Source of the DNA: Acidobacteriota bacterium
GTDB taxonomy: Bacteria; Acidobacteriota; Blastocatellia; Pyrinomonadales; Pyrinomonadaceae
Reading direction: 5' to 3'
NCBI GenBank assembly: GCA_003222975.1
Contig: QHXN01000009.1
Span: 123,767-187,766 of the forward strand
Length of the DNA: 64,000 nt
The notes beneath the pieces are model-generated. The model saw only the letters and a program-made list of their open reading frames with translations. It did not search any database and was not told the origin of the DNA. Positions 14,457 to 23,194 of the stretch are shown piece after piece; position 1 is the stretch's first letter, and each line of letters begins with the position of its first letter. A program made the position numbers and the translations under genes.

Positions 14457-16356
14457 CGCCCTTTCCTTGTACCGCGTGCGTGCCAGCCGTTGTGACGATG
14501 TTCGCCTCCGTCTCGTCCGGCGTCGTCTGCATCACGAAGTCGTCGGGCGCTCCGGGCACGCTGAACTCGTAAGCGCCGCGATAGACGGTCGGCACACGGC
14601 CGCCGAAGTTGTCGTGCGGCGGCGGCGTCGCCGTCGTCCATTCGAGGGTGGTCGCCTCCCAGGGGTTGTCGGTCGCCTTCTGTCCTTTAAACATGCTCCA
14701 GAAGAAGTTGAAGATGAAGATGACCTGCGCCGAGACGGTGATGATCGCCGCCCACGTGACGAAGTGTATGAGCGGCACTGTGGGACGGTTGAAGTTGTAG
14801 ATCATCTGCACCTGGCCGTTGACTATCTCGTAGAACTGCGAGTAGCGGCGCGGCATGCCGACGATGCCCATGACGTGCATCGGGATGAAGATGCAATAGA
14901 CGCCGATGATCGTCGGCCAGAAGTGGATGCGGCCCAGCGTCTCGTTCATCATCCGCCCGAACATCTTCGGGAACCAGAAGTACATGCCGGCGAACATGCC
15001 GAAGATTGCGGCGACGCCCATCACGAGGTGGAAGTGCGCGAGCACGAAGTAGGTGTCGTGCATCGAGAGGTCGAGCGTGGTCTGGCCGAGCACGAGGCCA
15101 GTGATGCCGCCCGCGACGAAGAGTGAGACGAAGCCGATGGCGAACAGCATCGGCGTCTTGAAGCGAATGCGCCCGCCCCAGAGTGTGCCGAGCCAGTTGA
15201 AGGTCTTGATGGCCGAGGGCACGCCGATGCTCAAAGTCAAAACGGAGAAGGCCATGCCCGTGTACGGACTCATCCCCGAAATGAACATGTGGTGGCCCCA
15301 GACGAAGAAGCCGAGGAGTCCGATGGCGAACAGGGCGAAGACCATCGCGCGGTAGCCGAAGACGGGCTTGCGCGCAAACGTCGAAAGTATGTGCGAGGTC
15401 GCGCCCATGCCCGGCAGGATGGCGATATAGACCTCCGGGTGTCCGAAGAACCAGAAGAGGTGCTGCCACATGATCGGCGAGCCGCCCGCGTGGTCAATCA
15501 CCGTCGTCCCCGTAGAGAGTCCCGCGGGCACGAAGAAGCTCGTGCCCAGGTTCTTGTCGAGGAACAGTAGCACGCCCGCCGCAAGCAGGACGGGGAACGC
15601 GAGCAGCGCGAGCACCGCGGTCGTAAACCAAGCCCAGCACGTGAGCGGCATTCTCATCAGAGACATCCCGCGCGTGCGCAGGTTCAATAGCGTCGTGATG
15701 AAGTTGAGCGCGCCGAGGAGCGAGCCGCCGCAGAACAACGCGATGCTTATGATCCAGAGGTTCATCCCCATGCCCTGCCCCGGCACGTTCAAAACGTCGC
15801 CGATGGCCGAGAGCGGCGGGTAGGCAGTCCAGCCTCCAGTGGGGCCGATGACGCCATTGCCCGCGGCGAAGATGGCGCTCACGAGGACGGCGAGGCCGAG
15901 GAACGTCACCCAGAAAGAGAGCATGTTGAGGACGGGGAAGGCCATGTCCTCCGCGCCGATCTGGATGGGCAGGAAGTAGTTGCCGAAGCCGCCCTGCGGC
16001 GCGGTCGTCAGCACGAAGAAGACCATCATCGTGCCGTGCATGGTGACGAGCGAGAGGTAGAACTCCGGCGACATCACGCCGCCCGGCGCGCCCGTCGGGA
16101 AGAGCTTGGCGAGGAGCCACCACGAGTGCCCCGGCCAGGTCATGTTCATCCTCATCATGATGGACATCAGCATGCCGAGGAAGACCGAGAAGAGCGCGAG
16201 CAGCAGATATTGGATGCCGATGACCTTGTGGTCAATGCTGAAGACGTACTTGCGTATGAAGCTCGTCGGCGGCCCGTGGTGGTGAACCGCCGCGCCGTGC
16301 TCGGCGGCGTGCTCCTCAGTGCCGTGGGCCTCGTTTGGGATGTCGTCTTCTGCCAT
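14434..16356 (-). CDS. ctaD: Cytochrome c oxidase subunit I (aa3-type, A1 family)
   Basis: A 640-residue catalytic subunit of the heme-copper oxidase that reduces O2 to water and pumps protons. The Cu-B/Tyr region reads WFFGHPEVYIAILPG, with the Glu of the D channel and the His-Tyr pair; the other Cu-B ligands are in WGHHMF. The heme ligand pair lies in HDTYFVLAHFH. The D-channel entry Asp is present in IGAEDMAFP and the K-channel Lys in PSAIKTFNW, so both channels look intact, placing it in the A1 subtype. About 12 TM helices follow a His-rich N-terminus. AGGAG precedes the ATG. It lies between subunit II and III genes, as usual. Confidence 0.97.
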   Translation of the reverse strand: MAEDDIPNEAHGTEEHAAEHGAAVHHHGPPTSFIRKYVFSIDHKVIGIQYLLLALFSVFLGMLMSIMMRMNMTWPGHSWWLLAKLFPTGAPGGVMSPEFYLSLVTMHGTMMVFFVLTTAPQGGFGNYFLPIQIGAEDMAFPVLNMLSFWVTFLGLAVLVSAIFAAGNGVIGPTGGWTAYPPLSAIGDVLNVPGQGMGMNLWIISIALFCGGSLLGALNFITTLLNLRTRGMSLMRMPLTCWAWFTTAVLALLAFPVLLAAGVLLFLDKNLGTSFFVPAGLSTGTTVIDHAGGSPIMWQHLFWFFGHPEVYIAILPGMGATSHILSTFARKPVFGYRAMVFALFAIGLLGFFVWGHHMFISGMSPYTGMAFSVLTLSIGVPSAIKTFNWLGTLWGGRIRFKTPMLFAIGFVSLFVAGGITGLVLGQTTLDLSMHDTYFVLAHFHLVMGVAAIFGMFAGMYFWFPKMFGRMMNETLGRIHFWPTIIGVYCIFIPMHVMGIVGMPRRYSQFYEIVNGQVQMIYNFNRPTVPLIHFVTWAAIITVSAQVIFIFNFFWSMFKGQKATDNPWEATTLEWTTATPPPHDNFGGRVPTVYRGAYEFSVPGAPDDFVMQTTPDETEANIVTTAGTHAVQGKGDGHNGHG

Positions 16357-16402
16357 CTCGACGCTCCTCGCGCCCCCTCGTGCGGGGCGCGCTCAGGGAA
16401 GG

Positions 16403-17248
16403 TTAGTAAGTCGGGACAGGGTATTTTTTGTAAAGCTCCGAGATGCGCGCCTGGAACTGCGCCTGCGGGAGCGCCATCAGAGAGTCGTACTCGTCCGCCG
16501 GCAGGATGAGCATGTAGCTGCGCATCTTGTAGTGCTGCTGGCCGCAAAGCTCGGCGCAGGCGATCTCGTAGCGACCCTTCTGGTTCGGCGTGAAGTGGAT
16601 CGGGATTTCCAGTCCTGGCACGGCGTCCTGCTTGTAGCGGAGCTGCGGAACCCAGAAGCTGTGCGTCACGTCGCGCGACATGAGGATCAGTTCGACGGGG
16701 CGGTTGACCTCCGTGACGAGCGTCTGCACAACCACGTCATCTTTAGCCGCCGGGTCTGTGTCGTCGAGGCCGACGTAGTTCAGAGACTCGTCGCTGATCT
16801 TGCGCGGGTCTGTGTGGCCGAACTTGCCGTCCGCGCCCGCGTACTGGAAGTTCCACTGAAACTGCTGCGCCAGAACTCTCACCTGCGCCGCGCCCGCGGG
16901 GGCCGGTTGCATGTGCAGGCTAAACCACACGCGCTGGCCGAGCAGCGCGAGCGTGATGAAGATGATTGCCGTGACGACCGTCCAGATCATCTCAAGGCGG
17001 TTGCTGCCGTGCGTATAGACGGCGCGGACGCCGCCGCCCGTGTCGCGGAAGCGCCAGACCGCGTAGCCGAGGGCGACCTGCGCCGCGGCGAAGGCGATGC
17101 CGACGACCATGATCGTGAGGAAGAACTGCCGGTCGTAGGCGGGGCCGTGCTCGGAGATCGCCACGGGGAACCACCAGCGACCGCTCACGAACATCCACAC
17201 CGACAGGATCGTCATCACCCAGATGAAGACGGCCAGCGCACGACCCAT
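16403..17248 (-). CDS. ctaC: Cytochrome c oxidase subunit II (Cu-A, no heme c domain)
   Basis: A 281-residue protein from the ATG at 17248 (MGRALAVFIWVMTIL; AGGAG upstream). Three hydrophobic stretches come first, the last (IWTVVTAIIFITLALLG) leading into the periplasmic cupredoxin domain. The Cu-A ligands are DVTHSFWVP and CAELCGQQHYKM. An aromatic patch for electron entry is in QQFQWNFQY. There is no CxxCH, so electrons must come from a separate c-type cytochrome, probably the octaheme protein encoded upstream. The frame reads open back to 17311 through a repeat element; that extension is an artefact. Confidence 0.96.
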   Translation of the reverse strand: MGRALAVFIWVMTILSVWMFVSGRWWFPVAISEHGPAYDRQFFLTIMVVGIAFAAAQVALGYAVWRFRDTGGGVRAVYTHGSNRLEMIWTVVTAIIFITLALLGQRVWFSLHMQPAPAGAAQVRVLAQQFQWNFQYAGADGKFGHTDPRKISDESLNYVGLDDTDPAAKDDVVVQTLVTEVNRPVELILMSRDVTHSFWVPQLRYKQDAVPGLEIPIHFTPNQKGRYEIACAELCGQQHYKMRSYMLILPADEYDSLMALPQAQFQARISELYKKYPVPTY

Positions 17249-17263
17249 TTCTCGAACTCCTCT

Positions 17264-17333
17264 CGTAAACCGTAAACCGTGAACCGTGACAAGTGGTTTT
17301 CGTCTCGTCACGGTTTACGGTTCACGGTTCACG
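17264..17333. repeat. Heptad inverted-repeat element, ACGGTTY family (copy 2)
   Basis: The left arm 17264-17290 (CGTAAAC, CGTAAAC, CGTGAAC, CGTGAC) and right arm 17307-17333 pair over 27 nt with only A/G transitions and a 16-nt loop. The right arm ends 1 nt from the heme O synthase stop codon; the left arm ends 15 nt before the subunit II start. Confidence 0.93.
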
Positions 17334-17334
17334 T

Positions 17335-18249
17335 TCATTTGTTGAAGACCATCAGCCCGAACAGGACGGGCAGGTAGAGCACGGACGCGAGCAGGAGTCT
17401 GCGCGCGCCCCGGCGCGAGTTGGAGAAGGCCGCGTGAATGCTCGCGCCCAGGAAGAGCAGGCCGAGCAGAAAAGCGCCGTAGAAATAGACCGCGCCTGTC
17501 GTGCCGAGCGCCACGGGGAAGAGGCTGACGGGGACGAGCAACAGAGACCAGACGACGATCTGCTGTGCCGTCAGCCTGCCTTCCGGCTCGACCACAGGCA
17601 GCATCAAGATGCCGGCGCGCGCGTAGTCCTCGCGGTACATCCAGGCGATGGCGAGGAAGTGCGGGAACTGCCACGCGAACAGGATGGCGAAGAGCGCCCA
17701 CGCTTCCAGTCCCGCGTGGCCCGTCGCCGCCGTCCAGCCCATGAGCGGCGGCATCGCGCCCGGAAAAGCGCCGACGATTGTGGAGACGGAGCTGCGCGTC
17801 TTCAGAGGCGTGTAGCAGAAAAGGTAGCCGACGATGACCGAGACGCCGAAGGCCGCCGTCAGAAGGTTCGTGAAGACGGCGAGGTGAACTTCCGCCAGCA
17901 CTGTCAGCGCGACGCCGAAAGCGAGCGCCTGCACGGGTGCGAGCTTGGCCGTCGGGAGCGGGCGCGAGAGCGTGCGGCGCATGCGCGCGTCGAGTTCGCG
18001 TTCCATGTACTGGTTGAGCGTGGCGATCCCGGAAGAGAGCAGCGCGATGCCGACGAGCGCATTGAAAAGGGCGAGGTAATCCGTCTGTCCCTTCGAGCCG
18101 AGGCAGAAGCCCGCGGCTGAAGTGAGCACGATCAGGAAAGTGATGCGCGGCTTCGTCAGCTCGACGAAGGCCGCGACCTTTTCCCGAAGCGCCGGCGGCG
18201 CGCACTCTGCCACGACGGGCACTTCGGAATCGAGTACGAACTCCTTCAT
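17335..18249 (-). CDS. ctaB: Protoheme IX farnesyltransferase (heme O synthase)
   Basis: A 304-residue UbiA-family prenyltransferase that adds a farnesyl group to heme b to make heme O, the precursor of heme A for the oxidase. It has about nine TM helices. The first Asp-rich site is NQYMERELDARMRRT, with the following SRPLP; the second lies at the loop containing MYREDYARAGI. Position between the lipoprotein and subunit II genes fits oxidase maturation. No ctaA (heme A synthase) is in the window, so it must be encoded elsewhere if the oxidase uses heme A. A 1-nt gap separates its stop from the heptad element. Confidence 0.95.
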   Translation of the reverse strand: MKEFVLDSEVPVVAECAPPALREKVAAFVELTKPRITFLIVLTSAAGFCLGSKGQTDYLALFNALVGIALLSSGIATLNQYMERELDARMRRTLSRPLPTAKLAPVQALAFGVALTVLAEVHLAVFTNLLTAAFGVSVIVGYLFCYTPLKTRSSVSTIVGAFPGAMPPLMGWTAATGHAGLEAWALFAILFAWQFPHFLAIAWMYREDYARAGILMLPVVEPEGRLTAQQIVVWSLLLVPVSLFPVALGTTGAVYFYGAFLLGLLFLGASIHAAFSNSRRGARRLLLASVLYLPVLFGLMVFNK

Positions 18250-18341
18250 TGATGAACGCTGCTTCCCTCTTGGCCTGTAATCGAAACGCTTTCACCACGA
18301 AGGCACCTGGGATCGGACGTGCCCTCGTGTTTCAACTCAAA

Positions 18342-19256
18342 TCATTGTTGATGATCCATCTCCATGCCGAGCATCGGGAATTCGATGGCCGGAAGCACCT
18401 TGAGCGCGCCGCCCTCGACCGATTCCGCGGTCAACTGCTGCGCGGAGAAGCTGAAGTTAAGCTCCTTGTTCTCGCTGGGGCCGACCGTGACGGTCTGCGT
18501 CAAGCCCTGCGGGTACTTCTCGTGCCAGGCGACGACGGTGTACGTGCCCGGCGGGACTCCCTTGATCTCGAAGTGGCCGTCCTTGGTGCTGACGGAGTAG
18601 AACGGGTTCGGCATCACGCCGATGTAAGCCTTCATCCAGGGGTGCTGGTTGCACTTGACGGGGATGAGCACTTCGGTGCGCTGAAACTTCTTGTCAATCG
18701 GCGCGGCCCCCGGCCCCTGGCCCTGATTGAACTTCTCGTTCTTGGCGGCCTGCACGTTGACGTTGTGCGAGGTGGCGTCGGAGTTGACCACCTGGAAGGG
18801 CTGCTTCACCTGTATGCCGAGGACGTGCGGGACGTAGTGGCATCCGTGCTGGTCGAGGGTCGCGGGCGTCGAGGGCGGGTCGAAGGAGAAGCCCGTGAGG
18901 TTCTTGTCGCCGATCTTCCCTTCCTTGATATAGACGAAGACGTTTTGCAGCTTGTCGCCGTTGACGACGAGGTCTTCGGCGGCGGCGTTCGGGTTCGACG
19001 AAGCGCACACCGGGTCTTGCTCCATGCTGATCGGCTTCGGCGCGGGAGCCGCGCCCGTGAAGTTGATCGTCCCGACGATTGAGCCTTCCTGACCGCCCGG
19101 CTTGTAGGGCGTGAGCGCGACATCCGCCGACTCGTCGCCGCCCGCGTCCGCCGCGTCCTCCTCGTTGTCGGCGCTCTTCGAGCACGAGGCGGCGAAGGCG
19201 AGCAGACAGAGGGCGGCTAACAGCGCGACCAAAAAACGCGCGCGGTTTGACTGCAT
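18342..19256 (-). CDS. Lipoprotein with carboxypeptidase-regulatory-like and cupredoxin-like regions
   Basis: A 304-residue exported lipoprotein from the ATG at 19256 (GGAGGA upstream). The signal ends LLAFAASC, a plausible lipobox with Cys near residue 24. An acidic linker (NEEDAADAGGDESAD) follows. A beta-rich domain contains HGCHYVPHVLGIQVKQPFQV and NSDATSHNVNVQA, then KCNQHPWMKAYIGV, which together resemble the copper-site loops of cupredoxins (two His, one Cys, Met). Residues 210-270 (GHFEIKGVPPGTYTVVAWHE) are a carboxypeptidase regulatory-like beta sandwich. It lies between the octaheme cytochrome and ctaB, so it may be a periplasmic electron or copper carrier of the complex; that is inference. 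Confidence 0.78.
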   Translation of the reverse strand: MQSNRARFLVALLAALCLLAFAASCSKSADNEEDAADAGGDESADVALTPYKPGGQEGSIVGTINFTGAAPAPKPISMEQDPVCASSNPNAAAEDLVVNGDKLQNVFVYIKEGKIGDKNLTGFSFDPPSTPATLDQHGCHYVPHVLGIQVKQPFQVVNSDATSHNVNVQAAKNEKFNQGQGPGAAPIDKKFQRTEVLIPVKCNQHPWMKAYIGVMPNPFYSVSTKDGHFEIKGVPPGTYTVVAWHEKYPQGLTQTVTVGPSENKELNFSFSAQQLTAESVEGGALKVLPAIEFPMLGMEMDHQQ

Positions 19257-19303
19257 GTTTGATTCCTCCTCAAAGGCTTTGAACGTATGATAGCGCGAAA
19301 CTT

Positions 19304-22300
19304 TCACGGCGAGAAACCGCGCGCCGGTCTGCCCGCTGAAGCCGTCTGTCGCCAGTGCGCGCGCTGGCGACGCACGGGCACGCGCCAAGAGACCTGCGTC
19401 TTCCGCCCTCTCTTCGGCGAGCCGCGGCTGGCGCTCTGCCTGCCTGCCCTCGCGTTACGCTTGTTCGCCGCCGACGAAGGCGGTCGCGGCTCGCCGTTCT
19501 GTTGATGAGAAGCGACGGGCGCGGTCGTCGCCCCGCTCGGCGCGGGGGCGCGCGCGGGCATGGCCGAACGTGCGCGCGCCTGCTCTTCGGGCGTCAGCGA
19601 CAGGAGGTAGCGGACGAGCAGACGCGCGTGGTCGCCGTCGTAGTTGGCCGCGGACGGTGGCAGCGGGCCGTTGAATATCCAGCGCTCGCCGTCGCGCTTG
19701 AACAGTTCCGAAGGCATCGCCGTGCCGGGCATGATGCGCTGCGGGTCGAGCAGCCAGCGGAAAGTCCAGTCGGGCTTGAGACGACTTCCGGCTTGCAGGA
19801 AGTTCGGCGCGGTCGCCGTCTGGTCGTGTGTGGCGTCGCCCGTCATGTGACACTTCAGGCACGGCGCGGCCTGCGACGTGAACAGGGAGCGCGCCAAGTC
19901 GCGCTCGCCCTCGGACAGAGGCTCAAGCTGCTCCTTGATGTAAGGCTCCTGCTGCGCCGAGACGGCGAGGAAGAAGCGGACGAGTGTGCGCAGCTCGTTC
20001 GGCGAGAAGGTGAACGTGGGCATGCGAACCCGAAGGTAGGTTCGCACGCCGTTGCGGTTCTCGCCCGGCTGCGGCTTGAGCACGCCTTGCGCGTTCGCGC
20101 CCGCCGACTGCTGCGAAGCCGGAGGCGTCTGCGACGACGCGCCCGGCCCCGACTGCTTGTTGGCCGCGCTGCCCCGCCCGATGTTCGCTTCTGGCTGAGC
20201 GCCGCCCGAAGCGTTCGCGGCGGGCTGGCCTCCGAGGTTGCGGCATTGTTCACTCGCGTTGCTCAGCGACGGGTCGCAGAGGAATCTCAAAAGCCATTCG
20301 GGGTCAACGCGCGCGCCCTCGGTCATCAGTCCGGGTGGCAACTGTTCGAGGCCGAGCGAGATCGCGCCGAGCGTGCCGTTCTGCTGGTACTGCGGCAGGC
20401 CCGACAAGATAGACTTCTGCCCGACCTGGACGTTGTGGCAACCCATGCAGTTGTACTTCTTGACGACCCACCAGCCGTCTTGAACCGCCTTCTGCTGGTC
20501 GGTCGGATCGTAGAAGTAAGACGCCGGCACGTTCGCGCCGTCAGCGCCGACGCTGCCCAGAAGAAAAGTCGTCAGTGCCGCCTTCCACTCGTCTTTGAGG
20601 AAGGGCTTCGGCATCCGAAGGTGTTCGTTCGGGTCTTTCTCCTTGCCCTGGTCATAGACGCCTGGGTCTGCGAGCTTGTGCTCGAAGAAGCCCTTGTGGT
20701 TGTACCAGGGCGCGGGAGCTTTCTTGCCGGGGCCTTTCGACTCGACGGTCGTGTCGGGGTCTTCGCCCATCTCGGCCTTGTGCGTCATCAGCGCGAAGTC
20801 GAGGCGTTCGAGCGGCGTCGCGCCCTCGGCGGTCAGCTCCTTGCCGATGCGCTGCTCCTCCTCGAAGCCGCGTATCTCGTGGCATCCCGCGCACCCGTAC
20901 TGCTTGATGAGCGTCCGCCCCTTCTCCTTCAGGGCCGGGTCGTCCATGAACGAGGCGTCGGGGTATGCGGCGGGCTGCGTGAGCGAGAAGAGGTAGGTGG
21001 CGATGTCGCGCGAGTCCTGCTCGGAGAGGCGGAAGTTCGGCATCACCGTCATGTTCTGCACCTGAAGCTCCGCGCCGTCGTTCGGGCAGCGGGAGTGCTT
21101 CACGGTGTCGAAGACGTAGTCCAGCCCGTGCTTTCGGTAGTCGTCGGGCGTCAGGTCGCGGTGCTCCTTCGGGCAGTAGGGCGCGAAGCGCTCGCGCGGG
21201 TTGTGTATCCAGCGGACGGTGTAGTCGAAGCTCTCCTTCTGGCCGACCCTCGTCAGGTTGGCCGCGAACTCGCCGCCGACCTTCTGTTCGCCCTCGCCGA
21301 TGGAGTGGCAGGCCAGACACCCGCGCGTCTTGAACAACTCCTCGCCGTGCGCCGTGTCGCCGCGCTGCTGCTGCGGGATTTGGCCGTCGAAGGCCGACTG
21401 CCAGAGGTAGGCGGCAATCGCCTTGCGCTCGTCCGTCTGCTGAGAGACGGGGACGATGCCGCCCATCTTCTGATCGCCGGACAAGTACCAGAAGGTCGGC
21501 ATCTTCGTGCCGGGGCGGAACGCCTGCGGGTCTGAGAGCCAGACGGGAATCCACTCCTTCTGAAGCTTGAGGCGCACGTCCTTCAGGTTCGGCCCGACCT
21601 TCTTCTGATCCTGCATGAGGTAGCGGGCCTGCGTGTTGAGCTGGTCAATCTTGGCCTCGATCTGGCTGTTCGTGACCGTCAAGGATTCGGCGTGGGCGAG
21701 GAGCCGCTGCGCCTCCTCGTCGCTGCGCGCGGTGGCGCTGCTGGCCTTCGCAACCTTCGACTCGTGCTCGTTGGCCGTCACCTGGTCTTCGAGCTGCGTG
21801 ACGAGCTGGCGCGTGTTCGTCAGCGCGTCCGACTCGCGGTCGAAGCCCTCGTAGCGGTGGCAGCCGACGCAGCCGCGCTGGTAGAACATGTCCTTGCCTT
21901 CGGTGAGCACGGGAGCGCCTTGCAGCACGCGGTCCGCGGAGTGACACTGGTTGCAGCCGGCCTCTGTGTTCTCCTTCTTAAAGAGCGGGTGAATCCAGAA
22001 CGCATTTTCGCCGTGCGCCTTCTCGACCGAAGTCGAGGCCCGACCGTTGCCCCAGTGGCAGGATGAGCAGCCGAACTTTTCGGGGTCGTGGATTTGCAGA
22101 AGCTCCTTGTCGGGGTGGCTGACGAAGGCGCGGGCGAGCGCGTCGGGACGGCTGGCCCGCCCGCGGCCCGCGGGCATCATGTCGGAGGCCGTGATCGTGA
22201 CGGGCGAGCGGATGCCGAGGTGGCACGACTCGCAGCGGTCGACGACCTCGTCGCCGTTGACGTTGATCTGCTTGAGGCCGAAGTCGAACTTCTCAAGCCC

Positions 22301-23032
22301 GTTGCGCACGAGCCTCACCTGCTGCGCGGTCGCCTCGGTGACGTTGTTCTTCAGGTACTCGTCGCGCTGCTTCTCCAGGTCGCTCGAAGGCTTCAGAAGC
22401 TCGCCCTTCTCCGCCAGCACGCGCCCCTTCTCATCCTTGAGGCCGACGTACTTGGCCTGCAACTGGTCGAAGTTGAATTCCGTCCTCACCGTCCGGTTGC
22501 TGCCGTCGTCCGCGGGCATCTGGATGACGGACTTCTCGTTCTTCATCTCCGCGACCTCGTCGCGGAGCTTCTTCTTGTCCTTCTCCGTCGAGGTCTCAAT
22601 CTTGTAGGCGGCGACCGTGATGTGGCCGCGGCGGTTCTGGAACGCGTCGGAGATGGCGTCGAGCTGCGCGTTGATGACGTTGACGCGGCGGTCTTTCTCG
22701 TCGAGCTGCGGCTGCACCTCGGCACGCGCGGCCTTGGCCTCGGCGTCGAGCCGCTGGTACTCGGCGCTGTCTTTGACCTCCTTTTCCGACTTGAACCCGC
22801 GCTTCTGGAGTCGCCGCAGGTAGCGGTCGAAGCGTTGGACGTAAGACTGCTGGTAGCCCTTCCAAGGGCGCATCCCGTAAACCTCGTCGTAGAGCGACCA
22901 GACGGTCACGCCCGTCAAAAGGAGCGCGCAGACGAGCATGATGCTGCTCGTTGAGACGCTCGTGATCGGGTCGGGCGCGGGGCCTTCGGGTTCTTTCTTG
23001 ACCAGTTTGTCGGTGTCAGGAGTCTCAGCCAC
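19304..23032 (-). CDS. Membrane-anchored octaheme c-type cytochrome
   Basis: A 1242-residue multiheme cytochrome (GTG start, GGAGGA upstream). One TM helix at about 30-48 anchors it; residues 60-260 are coiled coil. Eight CxxCH heme sites follow: CESCH 267, CSSCH 322, CNQCH 360, CVGCH 388, CLACH 572, CAGCH 714, CMGCH 862 and CLKCH 1058. A second coiled coil lies at about 405-480 and a Ser/Gly/Gln-rich spacer at 930-990. The last 80 residues are basic and low-complexity. It is encoded directly after the cytochrome b genes and before the oxidase genes, so it probably serves as the cytochrome c1-like electron exit of the bc complex and feeds Cu-A. I do not recognise a named family for the full length. 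Confidence 0.93.
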   Translation of the reverse strand: MAETPDTDKLVKKEPEGPAPDPITSVSTSSIMLVCALLLTGVTVWSLYDEVYGMRPWKGYQQSYVQRFDRYLRRLQKRGFKSEKEVKDSAEYQRLDAEAKAARAEVQPQLDEKDRRVNVINAQLDAISDAFQNRRGHITVAAYKIETSTEKDKKKLRDEVAEMKNEKSVIQMPADDGSNRTVRTEFNFDQLQAKYVGLKDEKGRVLAEKGELLKPSSDLEKQRDEYLKNNVTEATAQQVRLVRNGLEKFDFGLKQINVNGDEVVDRCESCHLGIRSPVTITASDMMPAGRGRASRPDALARAFVSHPDKELLQIHDPEKFGCSSCHWGNGRASTSVEKAHGENAFWIHPLFKKENTEAGCNQCHSADRVLQGAPVLTEGKDMFYQRGCVGCHRYEGFDRESDALTNTRQLVTQLEDQVTANEHESKVAKASSATARSDEEAQRLLAHAESLTVTNSQIEAKIDQLNTQARYLMQDQKKVGPNLKDVRLKLQKEWIPVWLSDPQAFRPGTKMPTFWYLSGDQKMGGIVPVSQQTDERKAIAAYLWQSAFDGQIPQQQRGDTAHGEELFKTRGCLACHSIGEGEQKVGGEFAANLTRVGQKESFDYTVRWIHNPRERFAPYCPKEHRDLTPDDYRKHGLDYVFDTVKHSRCPNDGAELQVQNMTVMPNFRLSEQDSRDIATYLFSLTQPAAYPDASFMDDPALKEKGRTLIKQYGCAGCHEIRGFEEEQRIGKELTAEGATPLERLDFALMTHKAEMGEDPDTTVESKGPGKKAPAPWYNHKGFFEHKLADPGVYDQGKEKDPNEHLRMPKPFLKDEWKAALTTFLLGSVGADGANVPASYFYDPTDQQKAVQDGWWVVKKYNCMGCHNVQVGQKSILSGLPQYQQNGTLGAISLGLEQLPPGLMTEGARVDPEWLLRFLCDPSLSNASEQCRNLGGQPAANASGGAQPEANIGRGSAANKQSGPGASSQTPPASQQSAGANAQGVLKPQPGENRNGVRTYLRVRMPTFTFSPNELRTLVRFFLAVSAQQEPYIKEQLEPLSEGERDLARSLFTSQAAPCLKCHMTGDATHDQTATAPNFLQAGSRLKPDWTFRWLLDPQRIMPGTAMPSELFKRDGERWIFNGPLPPSAANYDGDHARLLVRYLLSLTPEEQARARSAMPARAPAPSGATTAPVASHQQNGEPRPPSSAANKRNARAGRQSASRGSPKRGRKTQVSWRVPVRRQRAHWRQTASAGRPARGFSP

Positions 23033-23052
23033 GGATGATTCCTCCGCAGAAA

Positions 23053-23194
23053 AAGCTTTCAGCGTTCAGCACTCAGCATTCAGCAAAACCATTCCTCGGA
23101 TTCTCGGTTACCTTCCGTCAACATCAACAGTCGCTTCGTCTCGAAATTCATTACCGCCTTTAGCTGAAAGCTGATAGCTGACCGCTGAAAGCTT
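23053..23194. repeat. Heptad inverted-repeat element, TCAGCNN family (copy 1)
   Basis: The left arm 23053-23087 has TCAGC cores every 7 nt (TTTCAGC, GTTCAGC, ACTCAGC, ATTCAGC). The right arm 23159-23194 has the complementary GCTGANN units. The TCAGC cores pair, while the 2-nt spacers differ between arms. The loop is 71 nt. The right arm touches the cytochrome b C-terminal gene's stop codon (23194-23196) and the left arm ends about 20 nt before the octaheme start. Confidence 0.9.

Noticed and set aside
17249..17311. N-terminal extension of cytochrome oxidase subunit II
   Set aside because: It is the translated arm of an ACGGTTY repeat (reads like VTVHGLRFT); the ATG at 17248 has the ribosome site.
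19355..21535. 726-codon plus-strand open frame opposite the octaheme cytochrome
   Set aside because: Composition is Arg/Val/Leu-rich antisense; the minus strand has eight CxxCH motifs.
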